Assembly: GCA_007922305.1 (NCBI GenBank)
Contig: ML677343.1
Location: 35,718,774 to 35,782,773 of the forward strand
Direction: 5' to 3'
DNA from: Dermatemys mawii
Taxonomy: Eukaryota > Chordata > Testudines > Dermatemydidae
DNA length: 64,000 bases
In this document: in pieces, positions 49,901 to 55,922 of the stretch
How the letters are laid out: the number at the start of each line of letters is the position of its first letter
How positions within the stretch are numbered: the first letter of the stretch is position 1
Notes under the pieces: model-generated
The model's input: only the letters and a program-made list of their open reading frames with translations
What the model was told of the DNA's origin: nothing
Database searches by the model: none
Made by a program: the position numbers and the translations under genes

Positions 49901-52900
49901 AATGGTATGTTGAAAGTAGACTTACTGAAATGAGGACTTTCAACACACATTTAAAATCCTCCACCCCACCCTTCAGATGACACACTCTGTTGCTCAAAGA
50001 AATTATTTTAAATTGCTGATTAATCTCCTGTTCTACTGTTTATAGTCCCTAATCAAAGGTGTTTATGTAGCGGACAGATAATTGTCTGCTTTGCTTCTGA
50101 GTTTAAAGAGATGGGAGTGAATGTAACTGTTAATCTGTCTTCACTAGAAACACTGCAACTGCGTTGCTGCAGCACTTCAGTCTAGACATTCACTGTAGCA
50201 AAGGGAGGGGTTTTCTGGTTGCTGTAGTAAATCTTCTTCCTGACAGGCAATAGCCAGTTCAACCAAAGAATTCTTCTATTGACCTAGAGGTGTCTACCTG
50301 GGTCTAGGTCAGCTTAACTACCTAGCTGTGCCTTTTTCCACACTCCTGAGCAACCAAACTGGGTTGACCTAACTTTTAGACTTCTCTTGTCTTACCCAAT
50401 ATAGAGCAGAAGTAATGTTACGAATAAGGCTGCGATTTAGTCACAGACGTTGCGGAAGTCAAGGAATCTGTGACTTCCAGCGATCTCCATGACTTCAGCC
50501 TGCCGTGATTGGGAGTTGCGGGGTCACCCATCCCCCATTGGACAAGGAGCTGCAAAGCACCCTGCTGCCTCTGGCAGCCCCCGGAGCTCCAAGCCGATGC
50601 AGACGGGAGTACCCCCGAGCTCACGGCTGCTGCAGGCAGTAGGGGTCCCCAGAGCTGCCTGTGGCGGAGGAACCCTGACCCTGCGGCTGTTGCAGGCAGC
50701 GGGAAACTCCACAGTTCCTGGTCGGTGGGGGCCCCTGGATCTACCAGGGGTAAGGGAGCGCCGCAGCTCCCAGCTGCAGCAGATCAACCCCAGAGCTCCC
50801 TGCTGCCATGGGCCCCTGGAGCTGTGAGTGATGGGGTACCCTGCAGCCCACAGCTGCTCCACAGCTTCAGACAGTGTGGGGATCTGCAGATCCCCATTTT
50901 GTCAGGGAGCTTTTTAGGGAAAGTCATGGACAGGTCATGGCTTCCATGAATTTTTCTTTTTTGCTTATGACCTTTTACTAAAAATGTCTGTGACAAAATC
51001 TTAGCGTTAGGTATATATTATTGATGGATTATAGCTTGCTTGGTGCAGGAAATGGCATGCTATAACTGGTTTGAGAAGAGGGGATACCATGTTTAAGAAA
51101 CAACTTGGACTACTTCAGAGAACCTTTGTGTTTGCCCTTGTATGTGTATTTGTCACTAACCACTGTGCTTTATGAATAATTTGTACACTTGACATTTAGG
51201 TTCTCTCAGCTGAAGGGCCTGAACCTGTCCCATAATATGCTGGGGGAGCTTCCTATGTTACTGTGTGAGATCTCCACTCTGACTGAACTCAACATTTCCT
51301 GTAATGGGCTTCATCGCCTGCCAAGCCAGATTGGCAACCTGTTAAAGTGAGTTATGTGACTTTTGTCTTGGCCCTTAAACATCTCTCATCTATGGTTATA
51401 GACTTACCCTATGTCTTGTTTTGAGTGGAAAAAGAGTAAATGCATCATTGGTGAGACAGGTCCTCTTCCTCTGTGACCCTTACTGAGAACGATCGAGATA
51501 CAAAAGGAGCACTTAAAGATGATAAAGTCATTGTGGAGAAACTAAATCAATTCTTTGCTTCAGTCCTTACGGTTGAGGACATTAGGGAGATTCCCAAACC
51601 TGAGCTGTCTTTTGTAAGTGACAAATGTGAGGAATTGTCACAGATTGAAGTGTCACTAGAGGTGGTTTTAGAATTAATTGATAAATTTAACAAGTTACTG
51701 GGACCAGACGGCATTCACCCAAGAGTTCTGAAAGAACTCAAATGTGAAATTGCAGAACTATTAACTATGGTTTGTAACCTGTCCTTTAAATCGACTTCTT
51801 TACCCAGTGACTGGAAGATAGCTAATGTAACGCCGATATTTAAAAAGGGCTCTGGAGGCGATCCTGGCAATTACAGACCAATGTCAATACTGGGCAAATT
51901 AGTTGAAACAATAGTAAAGAATAAAATTGTCAGGCGCATAGAAGAACATAAAGTGTTGGGCAAAAGTCAACATGGTTTCTGTAAAGGGAAATCATATCTT
52001 ACAAATCTGTTAGAGTTCTTTGAAGGAGTCAACAAACACGTGGGCAAGGGGTATCCAGTGGACGTAGTGTACTTAAATTTCCAGAAAGCCTTGACAAGGT
52101 CCCTAACCAAAGGCTCTTACGTAAATTGTTGTCATAGGATAAGAGGGAAGATCCTATCATGGATTGAGAACTAGTTAAAAGACTGTTGAGAACAAAGGGT
52201 AGGAATAAATGGTAAATTTTCAGAATGGAGAGGGGTAACTAGTGGTGTTCCCCAAGGGTCAGTCGTAGAACAAATCCTATTCAACTTATTTGTAAATGAT
52301 TTGGAGGAAGAGGTAAACAGTGAGGTGGCAAAGTTTGCAGATGATACCAAACTGCTCAAAATAGTTTAGACCCAAGCAGACTGTGAAGAACTTCAAAAAG
52401 ATCTCACAAAACTAAGTGATTGGGCAACAAAATGGCAAATTACATTTATCCACATTAAATTTCAAGTACGGCACATTGAAAAAAATAACCTCAACTATAC
52501 ATACAATATGATGGGGGCTAATTTAGCTACAACTAATCAGGAAAAAGATCTTGGAGTCATCATGGATAGTTCTCTAAAGACGTCCATGCAGTGTTTAGCG
52601 GCAGTCAAAGAAGCAAACAGGATGTTAGGAATCATTAAAAAAGGGATAGAGAATTAGACGGAGAATATATTCTTGCCCTTATACAAATCCATGGTGCGCC
52701 CACATCTTGAATACTGCATACAAATGTGGTCTCCTCATCTCAGAAAGGATATACTGGCATTAGAAAAGATTCAGAGAAGGGCAACTAAAATGATTAGGGG
52801 TTTGGAACAGGTCCCATATGCGAAGAGATTAAAGAGGCTAGGACTTTTTAGCTTGGAAAAGAGGAGACTAAGGGGGGATATGATAGAGGTATATAAAATT

Positions 52901-54677
52901 ATGAGTGGTGTGGAGGAAGTGAATAAGGAAAAGTTATTTACTTGTTCCCGTAATAGAAGAACTAGGGGCCACCCAATGAAATTAGTGGGCAGCAGGTTTA
53001 AAACAAATAAAAGGAAGTTGTTCTTCACACAGTGCACAGTCAGCCTGTGGAACTCCCTGCCTGAGGAGGCTGTGAAGGCCAGGACTATAACAGGCTTTAA
53101 AAGAGAACTGGATAAATTCATGAAGGTTAAGTCTGTTAATGGCTATTAGCCAGGCTGGGTAAGGAATGGTGTCCTTAGCCTCTGTTTGTCAGAGGGTGGA
53201 GATGGATGGCAGGAGAGACATCACTTGATCATTACCTGTTAGGTTCACTCACTCCAGAGCTCCTGGCATTGGCCCCTGTCGGTAGACAGGATACTGGGCT
53301 AGATGGACCTTTGGTCTGACCCAGTATGACCGCTCTTACGTTCTTACGTTATGTTCCTCTTTTTGCCTTTGCCTGCCACAGTCTCCAGACCTTATGCCTT
53401 GATGGGAATTTCCTCACATCTTTGCCAGAAGAGATGGGAAACCTGCAGCAGCTCTGCTCCCTTGGGCTTTCCTTCAACAACTTCAGTGAGGTGCCAGTGG
53501 TCTGTGAGAAGCTCACTGCCTTGGACAAACTGGCCATGGCAGGGAACCAGCTGGAAACCCTGAACCTTGGGATGCTGAACAGGATGAGCCACATTAGATA
53601 TGTGGATCTTAGGTAAGTGGATTCTAGCTGCTTGAACATATATCAACCCGAGTATCCTCAACCCCACTTCCAGCAAAGGAAGCTGTACAAATGCTCCAGC
53701 ATGTCTTAGGAGGCATCCTGGGTGGTTGTGTTCTTATTGGTATTTTCAGAGCTTGGGAGATTCCACTTCGGAGGGTATTTAAGAGAGAGGCTGGCCAGGT
53801 GTGCTGTGCCTGAGGTCACTGAGCACTGACCAGTCCTCTGGTGTTAAGTGCTGCTGCTCTGCTACTCCTTAGTAGGCAACTCACTAGCTCTGCTGGCCTT
53901 GCCTCACTTGCTTCTCTGGACATGCTAGTTACTGATTTCTAGCCTGTAAATTCCTGCAGCAATGCTCTGCTTCATCCTTAGAAAGACAGAGTGAGACTTC
54001 TGATCAGTTAAGAGATGAAAATTTTTTAGCTGAATTAACATATATGACAAGGGGCCTCACAGGTTCCTGTGTGACCGCACACAATCCAGCTCTCTGTTCC
54101 AAAACTGGGCCGTTCGTCCGTTAGCCTCTGGAAGCTGCCCTCAACATCTCCTGACAGTTAAAGGTGCTCAGAAACTGAGTAGAGCCAATAATATTTAATG
54201 CAACAATAAAGAGTGGGTGAACAGGCGTAGGGACTGCTTCTGTGTGTACCCCTCCCAGAAAATCCCCCTTCACCAGAAGCCTTCCTCTACCTCAGCCCCC
54301 CAGTCCTCTCGCCTGGGCCAGACTCCCCTATGTCCCTCCTTTCAGTGCAGTCTCCAGCCTGTCTGTTCCCACTTCTCCCTCCTGCCACCATGTCACTCTG
54401 TCCCCCATCTCTCCCCAAAAAACGGTTCAGTGTCCTTTTCTCTGATCCTTTATCTCTTGTCTTCGAGTATTTAGGCTGAACCACCTGAGGAGATTATCTG
54501 TTGACAGCCTGGAGGGGAACAAATCTGTAACCCACATGGATTTGCGAGACAATCAGCTGACTGACCTGGATCTGAGCTTCCTTGGCAGTCTGGAGCAGCT
54601 GCATTGTGAGCGGAATCAGCTGAGGGAACTGACTCTGAGTGGCTTCTCCCTTCGAGCCCTTTATGCCAACACCAACT
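13669..54677 (+). CDS. PHLPP2: PHLPP2, PH domain and leucine-rich repeat protein phosphatase 2 (N-terminal part; eight exons)
   Basis: This is the envelope of eight coding exons whose summed length is 1,423 nt, about 474 codons, all joining in phase. The product is known in mammals as a PP2C-family Ser/Thr phosphatase that dephosphorylates the hydrophobic motif of AKT and also acts on PKC. The window encodes the N-terminal region, a PH domain (exons 3-4) and the first leucine-rich repeats (exons 5-8). Human PHLPP2 is about 1,323 residues, so roughly the last two thirds, including the phosphatase domain and PDZ-binding tail, lie downstream. Assignment to PHLPP2 rather than PHLPP1 rests on close residue-level similarity, for example SSVKDC, SFSSAG-like and [12 protein letters not shown] segments. 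No stop or frameshift interrupts the exons, so the gene looks functional. Confidence 0.95.
13905..14479. other. PHLPP2 intron 2, unassigned sequence
   Basis: Unique-looking AT-rich intron; no gene or repeat recognised. Confidence 0.4.
14480..15209 (+). mobile_element. CR1 LINE, left part of a copy split by a Penelope-like element
   Basis: Reverse transcriptase C-terminal frames ([51 protein letters not shown]) run to GGTTCCCGAGGGAGGTGGT and stop exactly where the Penelope-like element begins. The copy resumes at 17710. Confidence 0.92.
15232..15269 (-). ncRNA. Hammerhead-ribozyme-like motif, inverted 5' arm of the PLE
   Basis: This is the exact reverse complement of the motif at 17587-17624. 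On the minus strand it has CTGATGA, a GTGGG/CCCAC stem, GAAA and a short stem III with one G-A mismatch. Confidence 0.7.
15596..17619 (+). pseudogene. Penelope-like reverse transcriptase / GIY-YIG endonuclease, frameshifted
   Basis: The protein would copy element RNA and nick the target. The N-terminal part (from about 15645) reads [20 protein letters not shown], meets a stop at 15842-15844 (AQE then TAA), continues [19 protein letters not shown], and shifts frame near 15965. From 15970 one long frame of 550 codons carries the remaining RT motifs: [14 protein letters not shown] (first catalytic Asp), [34 protein letters not shown] and [12 protein letters not shown] replaces the usual YIDD, removing one catalytic aspartate. 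The GIY-YIG domain starts at about residue 390 of this frame (IIYAIMCQQ, then MYIGQTGQ). The long second frame suggests recent insertion, but as read the protein is inactive. Confidence 0.9.
17587..17624 (+). ncRNA. Hammerhead-ribozyme-like motif, 3' region of the PLE
   Basis: The conserved core CTGATGA (17587-17593) and GAAA (17611-17614) are both intact and enclose a five-pair stem GTGGG/CCCAC. After GAAA a three-nucleotide stem III (AGC with GAT, one mismatch) ends at C17624, the expected cleavage position. One extra A sits between CTGATGA and the stem, which differs from the strict textbook hammerhead but recurs in all four copies in this window. Minimal hammerheads of this kind are described from Penelope-like elements and are thought to act as dimers. 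Confidence 0.7.
17710..17835 (+). mobile_element. CR1 LINE, right part of the split copy
   Basis: It continues the CR1 3' end (GGAATCTCCTTCCTTAGAAG, CAAAGCCCTGACTGGGATGA, GAGCAGGGGGTTGGACTA) directly from the point where 14480-15209 was interrupted. Confidence 0.9.
17836..20880. other. PHLPP2 intron 2, long AT-rich stretch without recognised genes
   Basis: About 3 kb of AT-rich intron, probably the least repeat-disturbed part of the window. A block at about 19800-20160 (with CCTTTATTTG, a reverse AATAAA) might be an old minus-strand LTR, and GGCCAGGTCTCCACTACA at about 20188 resembles the end of a Harbinger-type MITE. Neither is bounded well enough to call. Confidence 0.4.
20884..21030. mobile_element. 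hAT-type fragment
   Basis: CAGGCCTGCACAACATGCA followed by GGGGCCACATGCAGCCCGCA is a recurrent hAT 5' end. The same 16-nt end (AGGCCTGCACAACATG) recurs alone at 39404-39419. No 3' end is visible. Confidence 0.5.
21113..21285. mobile_element. Harbinger-type MITE, 5' part
   Basis: GGCCAGGTCTACACTATCC is the typical terminal sequence of amniote Harbinger-like MITEs. The segment then contains an internal inverted pair (GGGGATCAATTTAT and ATAAATTGATCCCC). The far end is missing. Confidence 0.6.
21590..22156 (+). mobile_element. Old CR1/L3-like LINE 3' end
   Basis: Diverged frames resemble the RT C-terminus (TTGAGAAATTAGAAAGGGTTC, corresponding to the KLERV motif), and the 3' end reads TGATCCCTTCTGGCTTTACA ATCCATGA-like. 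Many stops; older than the CR1 copies at 4803 and 47048. Confidence 0.7.
22157..22855. other. End of PHLPP2 intron 2, nothing recognised
   Basis: Intron sequence leading to the exon 2 acceptor; an A-rich run precedes the pyrimidine tract. No gene or clear repeat. Confidence 0.4.
22856..22989 (+). CDS. PHLPP2: PHLPP2 coding exon 2
   Basis: The acceptor TTACTAG ends at 22855. The first base completes the split Arg codon AG|G of the previous exon and gives [16 protein letters not shown]. The exon continues through [19 protein letters not shown] and CMIRFYS to a phase-1 end at 22989, followed by GTAAGA. This segment precedes the PH domain and corresponds to the region described as Ras-association-like in PHLPP proteins. 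Length is 134 nt. The split Glu codon G|AA is completed in the next exon, which confirms the boundaries. Confidence 0.94.
23205..23286 (+). repeat. Ancient interspersed repeat fragment
   Basis: The phrase order ACAAAGCGTT, then GATGCAATTCCTGCTCTGAA and GAGTTTACAAT matches two other segments in the window (33455-33520 and 54955-55040) that also end near AAAGAGC(T/C)T. Likely an old LINE or SINE part conserved among amniotes; family not certain. Confidence 0.5.
23526..23640 (-). mobile_element. CR1 3' end fragment, minus strand
   Basis: AGAATCATAGCACTGGAAGG opens the reverse complement of a CR1 3' end (consensus end ATTCTATGATTCT). Only about 115 nt remain. Confidence 0.75.
23641..24389. other. 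PHLPP2 intron 3, probable old LINE fragments
   Basis: The + strand frame near 23785-24018 ([19 protein letters not shown], then [16 protein letters not shown]) resembles the C-terminal RT region of vertebrate L2/Jockey-type LINEs (DYCNALY, LQLVQNAAARL). It is degenerate and short. The remainder shows nothing definite. Confidence 0.5.
24390..26860 (+). mobile_element. Old CR1/L3-like LINE, long degenerate copy
   Basis: Fragments in order: end of the endonuclease ([12 protein letters not shown] near 24432), linker, RT start (about 25430, [15 protein letters not shown]), the motif region around 25690 ([15 protein letters not shown]), a FADE-like box near 26015, the C-terminus near 26340, and a 3' end reading GACTTGATTACAGTGGTCTC CTTCTACCC-like. 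Stops and indels are frequent, so it is ancient. About 2.4 kb is preserved in order. Confidence 0.75.
27257..27592. mobile_element. Non-autonomous hAT element with perfect 8-bp target duplication
   Basis: The terminal inverted repeats are CAGTGGTTCTCAAAC and GTTTGAGAACCACTG. CATTATTT is duplicated on both sides (27249-27256, 27593-27600). The 336-bp interior is GC-rich and non-coding. Confidence 0.93.
27613..27775. mobile_element. Pogo/Tigger-type MITE with TA target duplication
   Basis: The ends are CAGCGGAACCCC and GGTTCCACTG, inside a TA dinucleotide on both sides. The interior alternates GCGGTATTGCGG-like phrases. Tc1/mariner-pogo elements insert at TA. It lies only about 20 bp from the hAT copy before it. 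Confidence 0.7.
28031..28040. other. Assembly gap (10 N)
   Basis: Ten undetermined bases. CACTTA occurs immediately before and immediately after the gap, which suggests the flanking contigs may overlap or the true gap is tiny. Confidence 0.98.
28489..28604. mobile_element. Short hAT-type MITE with perfect 8-bp target duplication
   Basis: The ends are CAATGTTCCCTCT and AGAGGGAACAGTG, flanked by ATTGCTAC on both sides (28481-28488, 28605-28612). The 116-bp interior contains GTGTGCACAC-type phrases near each end, adding to its fold-back character. Confidence 0.9.
29129..29185 (-). mobile_element. Half copy of the GGTGACCAG-type hAT MITE
   Basis: GGTAACCAGATAGCAAGTGT GAAAAATTGGGAC-type sequence is the reverse complement of the 3' half of the intact copy at 57945-58049. 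Confidence 0.6.
29186..30879. other. PHLPP2 intron 3; TC/AC microsatellite at 30283-30365, otherwise unassigned
   Basis: A (TC)n run, then (CA)n with interruptions, then (TC)n again occupies 30283-30365. I recognise no gene around it. Confidence 0.6.
30880..31850 (+). mobile_element. Old CR1/L3-like LINE, ORF1 end and ORF2 start
   Basis: Near 31065 the frame reads [14 protein letters not shown], the GTND motif of the SGNH-type esterase domain found in CR1 ORF1 proteins. Around 31570-31640 the frame [19 protein letters not shown] corresponds to the ITETWxDxxHDW region at the start of the CR1 ORF2 endonuclease. Both parts are in order and on the same strand, with stops between. It is the upstream half of an element; the copy at 24390-26860 preserves the downstream half of a similar family. 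Confidence 0.65.
31851..34258. other. PHLPP2 intron 3, unassigned; ancient repeat fragment at 33455-33520
   Basis: AT-rich intron. At 33455-33520 GCATGGTACTTTACAGACAG followed by CCCCAAAGAGCTTGCATTCT belongs to the same ancient repeat as 23205 and 54955. No gene seen up to the exon 3 acceptor. Confidence 0.45.
34259..34449 (+). CDS. PHLPP2: PHLPP2 coding exon 3 (first half of PH domain)
   Basis: The acceptor CCCCTTTTCTTTTCAG ends at 34258. The translation runs [18 protein letters not shown], then [20 protein letters not shown] and the conserved [20 protein letters not shown], ending in a complete Lys codon before GTGAGG. The [11 protein letters not shown] pattern is the beta-strand core of the PH domain, which in this family helps place the phosphatase at membranes. 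Length is 191 nt with a phase-0 end. Only a 625-nt intron separates it from the other half of the domain. Confidence 0.95.
35075..35200 (+). CDS. PHLPP2: PHLPP2 coding exon 4 (second half of PH domain)
   Basis: The acceptor TTCTCCCATTTCAG ends at 35074. The 42-codon exon reads [17 protein letters not shown], then [20 protein letters not shown] and RQAST, and is followed by GTGAGG. The ETLAEYQRW helix is the C-terminal alpha-helix expected to close a PH domain. Both ends are phase 0, so the exon can be read independently. It is nearly identical in pattern to mammalian PHLPP2. Confidence 0.95.
35201..38233. other. PHLPP2 intron 5 (between coding exons 4 and 5), mostly unassigned
   Basis: No conserved gene is visible. 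A short CR1/L3-like minus-strand 3' end (CTAGAATCCAAGGCTAGAAG, ATCATCTAGTCTGGCC) lies at about 37658-37706. Open frames at 35619-36445 have no recognisable domain and are interrupted. Confidence 0.45.
38234..38522 (-). mobile_element. CR1 LINE 3' end, minus strand
   Basis: TAAGAACATTAAAATGGCCA TACTGGGTCAGACC-like sequence is the reverse complement of the 3' end of the CR1 type found at 51455-53350 and 55148-55922. Confidence 0.88.
38974..39128 (+). CDS. PHLPP2: PHLPP2 coding exon 5 (start of leucine-rich repeats)
   Basis: A long T-rich tract and CAG end at 38973. The exon begins [20 protein letters not shown] and continues [19 protein letters not shown], the first leucine-rich repeats (LxxLxLxxN-type pattern). 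It ends LDSLCR with a split Arg codon. The donor is AG|GTCTGC, weaker than consensus after the +2 position, but the only one that keeps phase with exon 6. Length is 155 nt. The following intron is about 12 kb. Confidence 0.93.
40013..40190. repeat. Three-copy imperfect tandem repeat, unit about 57 nt
   Basis: Successive units share GAGTGGACTGGGG/CAGTGAGCTGGG/AATGGGCTGAG, then CAGCACT(C/T)TC, then AGCTG(A/G/C)(T/C)CCC. The copies are diverged. Confidence 0.6.
40946..40986 (-). mobile_element. 41-nt Penelope-like end insertion with 8-bp target duplication
   Basis: The insert (AAGTGACGAAAAGTCCTGTG to ACTAACTAAA) equals the left end of the short PLE at 3548. It is flanked by GATAGTAG on both sides (40938-40945 and 40987-40994), so it is a complete, very short integration. 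Confidence 0.8.
42190..42455 (+). mobile_element. CR1 LINE 3' end
   Basis: Frame fragments ([20 protein letters not shown]) are followed by the standard 3' end (GGACTAGATGACCTTCTAAG, GATATTCTGTGATT). Confidence 0.9.
42456..44237. other. PHLPP2 intron 6, unassigned
   Basis: No gene or clear repeat boundary recognised. Confidence 0.4.
44238..44870. mobile_element. hAT-type fragment, C-rich interior
   Basis: GCAGGGATGGGTAAACTTTT CGGCC-type sequence is a common hAT 5' end, followed by a C-rich interior with CCCCTGACTGCCC phrases. A matching 3' end is not visible. Confidence 0.6.
44955..45375. mobile_element. Non-autonomous hAT element, 8-bp target duplication (7/8)
   Basis: The ends are CAGAGGTTCTCAAG and ATTTGAGAACCACTG. 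Flanks are ATATAGAC (44947-44954) and ACATAGAC (45376-45383). Confidence 0.85.
45389..45803. mobile_element. Non-autonomous hAT element (GGCTCCGGAGCC type), 8-bp target duplication (7/8)
   Basis: It starts CAGGGTGGGCAACCTGTGGC and ends GATTGGCCACCCTTG. Flanks are GACTAAGG (45381-45388) and GACTAAGA (45804-45811). The left duplication overlaps the right duplication of the preceding hAT, so the two insertions are back to back. Confidence 0.85.
46330..47045 (+). mobile_element. DIRS-like retroelement, RNase H region, degenerate
   Basis: The frame [18 protein letters not shown] then [20 protein letters not shown] matches the DIRS RNase H pattern (xINVLELRAIxxAL...FLPHLxGK). Further frames continue in order ([22 protein letters not shown]). 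Stops abound. The element continues after a CR1 insertion, at 48476. DIRS elements move with a tyrosine recombinase instead of an integrase. Confidence 0.7.
47048..48475 (-). mobile_element. CR1 LINE, 1.4 kb, minus strand, inserted in a DIRS-like element
   Basis: The minus strand encodes most of the RT. Upstream frame (48431-48117): [52 protein letters not shown]. After a frame break near 48060-48115, a 307-codon frame contains [20 protein letters not shown] (the catalytic FADD box) and the C-terminal [18 protein letters not shown]. The 3' end (47048, AGAATCATAGAATATCAGGG) is intact. It is one of the youngest CR1 copies here, 5'-truncated and frameshifted. Confidence 0.93.
48476..49060 (+). 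mobile_element. DIRS-like retroelement, tyrosine recombinase region (first part)
   Basis: Frames in order: [40 protein letters not shown], and after a frame change [20 protein letters not shown], which contains the R-x-x-SE box I of tyrosine recombinases. It breaks off at DLYFH, where a hAT element has inserted. Confidence 0.72.
49060..49474. mobile_element. hAT element interrupting the DIRS recombinase
   Basis: The ends are TAGGTGCCGACTC and GCCGGTGCCTA. Flanking TCCATCA(T) and TCCTCAT resemble an 8-bp duplication with one lost base. Removing it restores the recombinase order DLYFH then PHPKFLPKV. Confidence 0.75.
49475..49935 (+). mobile_element. DIRS-like retroelement, continuation after the hAT
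   Basis: [17 protein letters not shown] resumes the recombinase domain seen before 49060. Beyond about 49625 the later recombinase boxes are not recognisable. Confidence 0.65.
50140..50395. mobile_element. Harbinger-type MITE
   Basis: CACTAGAAACACTGCAACTG at the left, then GAATTCTTCTATTGACCTAG, GTCAGCTTAACTACCTAGCT and the inverted GGTTGACCTAACTTTTAGAC follow the known order of amniote Harbinger MITEs. Confidence 0.6.
50430..51005. mobile_element. DNA-transposon MITE with GTCACAGAC inverted ends
   Basis: The left end GCTGCGATTTAGTCACAGAC is inverted at the right end GTCTGTGACAAAATCTTAGC. The interior is GC-rich with CCCGGAGCTCC phrases. Target duplication unclear. Confidence 0.65.
51200..51346 (+). 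CDS. PHLPP2: PHLPP2 coding exon 6 (leucine-rich repeats)
   Basis: The acceptor GACATTTAG ends at 51199. The exon reads [38 protein letters not shown] and [11 protein letters not shown], two clear leucine-rich repeats, and ends with two bases of a split Asn codon before GTGAGT. The first G completes the Arg codon left by exon 5. Length is 147 nt. A CR1 retrotransposon begins only about 110 nt downstream in the next intron. Confidence 0.95.
51455..53350 (+). mobile_element. CR1 LINE, 1.9 kb, nearly filling PHLPP2 intron 7
   Basis: RT frames in order: [74 protein letters not shown] (about 52338), then [40 protein letters not shown] and the 3' end (GGCTAGATGGACCTTTGGTC to CTTACGTTCTTACGTT). YLNFQ stands where YLDFQ is normal, and stops are present near 52170 and 52368. 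Different CR1 subfamily from 47048-48475. Confidence 0.93.
53382..53612 (+). CDS. PHLPP2: PHLPP2 coding exon 7 (leucine-rich repeats)
   Basis: The acceptor TTTTTGCCTTTGCCTGCCACAG ends at 53381. The first T completes AA|T (Asn), giving [20 protein letters not shown], then further repeats including [29 protein letters not shown] and a final YVDLR. The donor after 53612 is GTAAGT, a perfect consensus. Length is 231 nt. The repeats align without gaps to PHLPP2. The acceptor's upstream sequence is unusual because a CR1 3' end lies about 30 nt before it. Confidence 0.95.
53613..54474. other. PHLPP2 intron 8, unassigned
   Basis: An 862-nt intron between the leucine-rich-repeat exons 7 and 8. CT-rich towards the acceptor (54240-54450). 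No repeat identified. Confidence 0.5.
54475..54677 (+). CDS. PHLPP2: PHLPP2 coding exon 8 (leucine-rich repeats; last exon in window)
   Basis: The acceptor CTTCGAGTATTTAG ends at 54474. The exon completes the split Arg codon and reads [60 protein letters not shown] and ALYANTN, with one base of a further codon (T) before the donor GTATGT. Length is 203 nt, phase-1 end. No later exon of the gene is recognisable before position 64000, so the following intron is at least 9.3 kb. Confidence 0.94.
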
Positions 54678-54954
54678 GTATGTCCATTTTATCTCCTTCA
54701 CCTGCCTGCTCTTGCCCCAGACCCAGGGAGAGCCCTTCTGTCACCCCCACACAGAAACATAGCTGCTCTAAACACAGGTTGGCGGCTCCCTGGAGTTCAG
54801 CCCTACTTTTAGTATCCTGTGGTTGCTCACAGGATAACAGGTTGCTCACTGAAGCTTGTTCTGCATCCTCTGCTCCATCCAGAAAGGGTCTCTCCTCTCA
54901 GTATTAGTATTGCTGATGGTGTAGTATTTTATTTACTTGTATTATGGTAATATT

Positions 54955-55040
54955 CAATCAGATCAACACCCCATTTTACAAAGTGCTTCGCAGACAGAGT
55001 AAGAGACTATCTCTTCCCTAAAGAGCCTGCCGGCTCCGTT
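54955..55040 (+). repeat. Ancient interspersed repeat fragment
   Basis: TTTTACAAAGTGCTTCGCAG followed by CCCTAAAGAGCCTGCC matches the fragments at 23205 and 33455. Confidence 0.5.
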
Positions 55041-55147
55041 AAGGTTATCCAACCAAGTGTTTGTAACAAACAGAAGGAGAGGAGGCTAACAGTAAGTGTC
55101 ATGGGAACATGTGACTGCATGGGCACATGCCCAGCTTTTTGTTTTTA

Positions 55148-55922
55148 GTTCTCTGAAGACGTCCATGCAGTGTGCAGCGGCAGTCAAAAAAGCAAACAGG
55201 ATGTTAGGAATCATTAAAAAAGGGATAGAGAATAAGACTGAGAATATCTTATTGCCATTATACAAATCCATGGTGCGCCCACATCTTGAATACTGCGTAC
55301 AAATGTGGTCTCCTCATCTCAAAAAGCATATACTGGTATTAGAAAAACTTCAAAGAAGGGCAACTAAAATGATTAGGGGTTTGGAACACATCCCACGTGA
55401 GGAGAGAATAAAGAGGCTAGGACTTCTCTTTTCCAAGCTGAGGAGACTAAGGGTGGAGAAAATAGGAGACTAAGGGGGGTATATAAAATTATGAATGGTG
55501 TGGAGAAGGTGAATAAAGAAAAGTTATTTACTTGTTCCCATAATATAAAAGAGCAAAGGGCCACCAAATGAAATTAATGGGCAGCAGGTTTAAAACAAAG
55601 AAAAGGAAGTTCTTCATATACCATACAGTCAACTTGTGGAACTACTTGCCTGAGGAGGTTGTGAAAGGCTAGGACTATAACAGCGTTTAAAAGAGAACTA
55701 GATAAATTCATGGAGTTTAATGGCTATTAGCTAGGCTGGGTAAGGAGTGGTGTCCCTAGCCTGTTTGTCAGAGGTGGAGATGGATGACAAGAAAGATCAC
55801 TTGATGATTACCTGTTAGGTTCACTCCTTCTGGGGCACCTGGCACTGGCCACTGTTAGTAGACAGGATACTGGGCGGGATGGACCTTTGGTCTGACCCAG
55901 TACAGCCTCTCTTATGTTCTTA
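55148..55922 (+). mobile_element. CR1 LINE 3' part (same subfamily as 51455-53350)
   Basis: Frames [40 protein letters not shown] and the 3' end (GGATGGACCTTTGGTCTGAC to TTATGTTCTTA). Frameshifted after about 55420. Confidence 0.92.
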
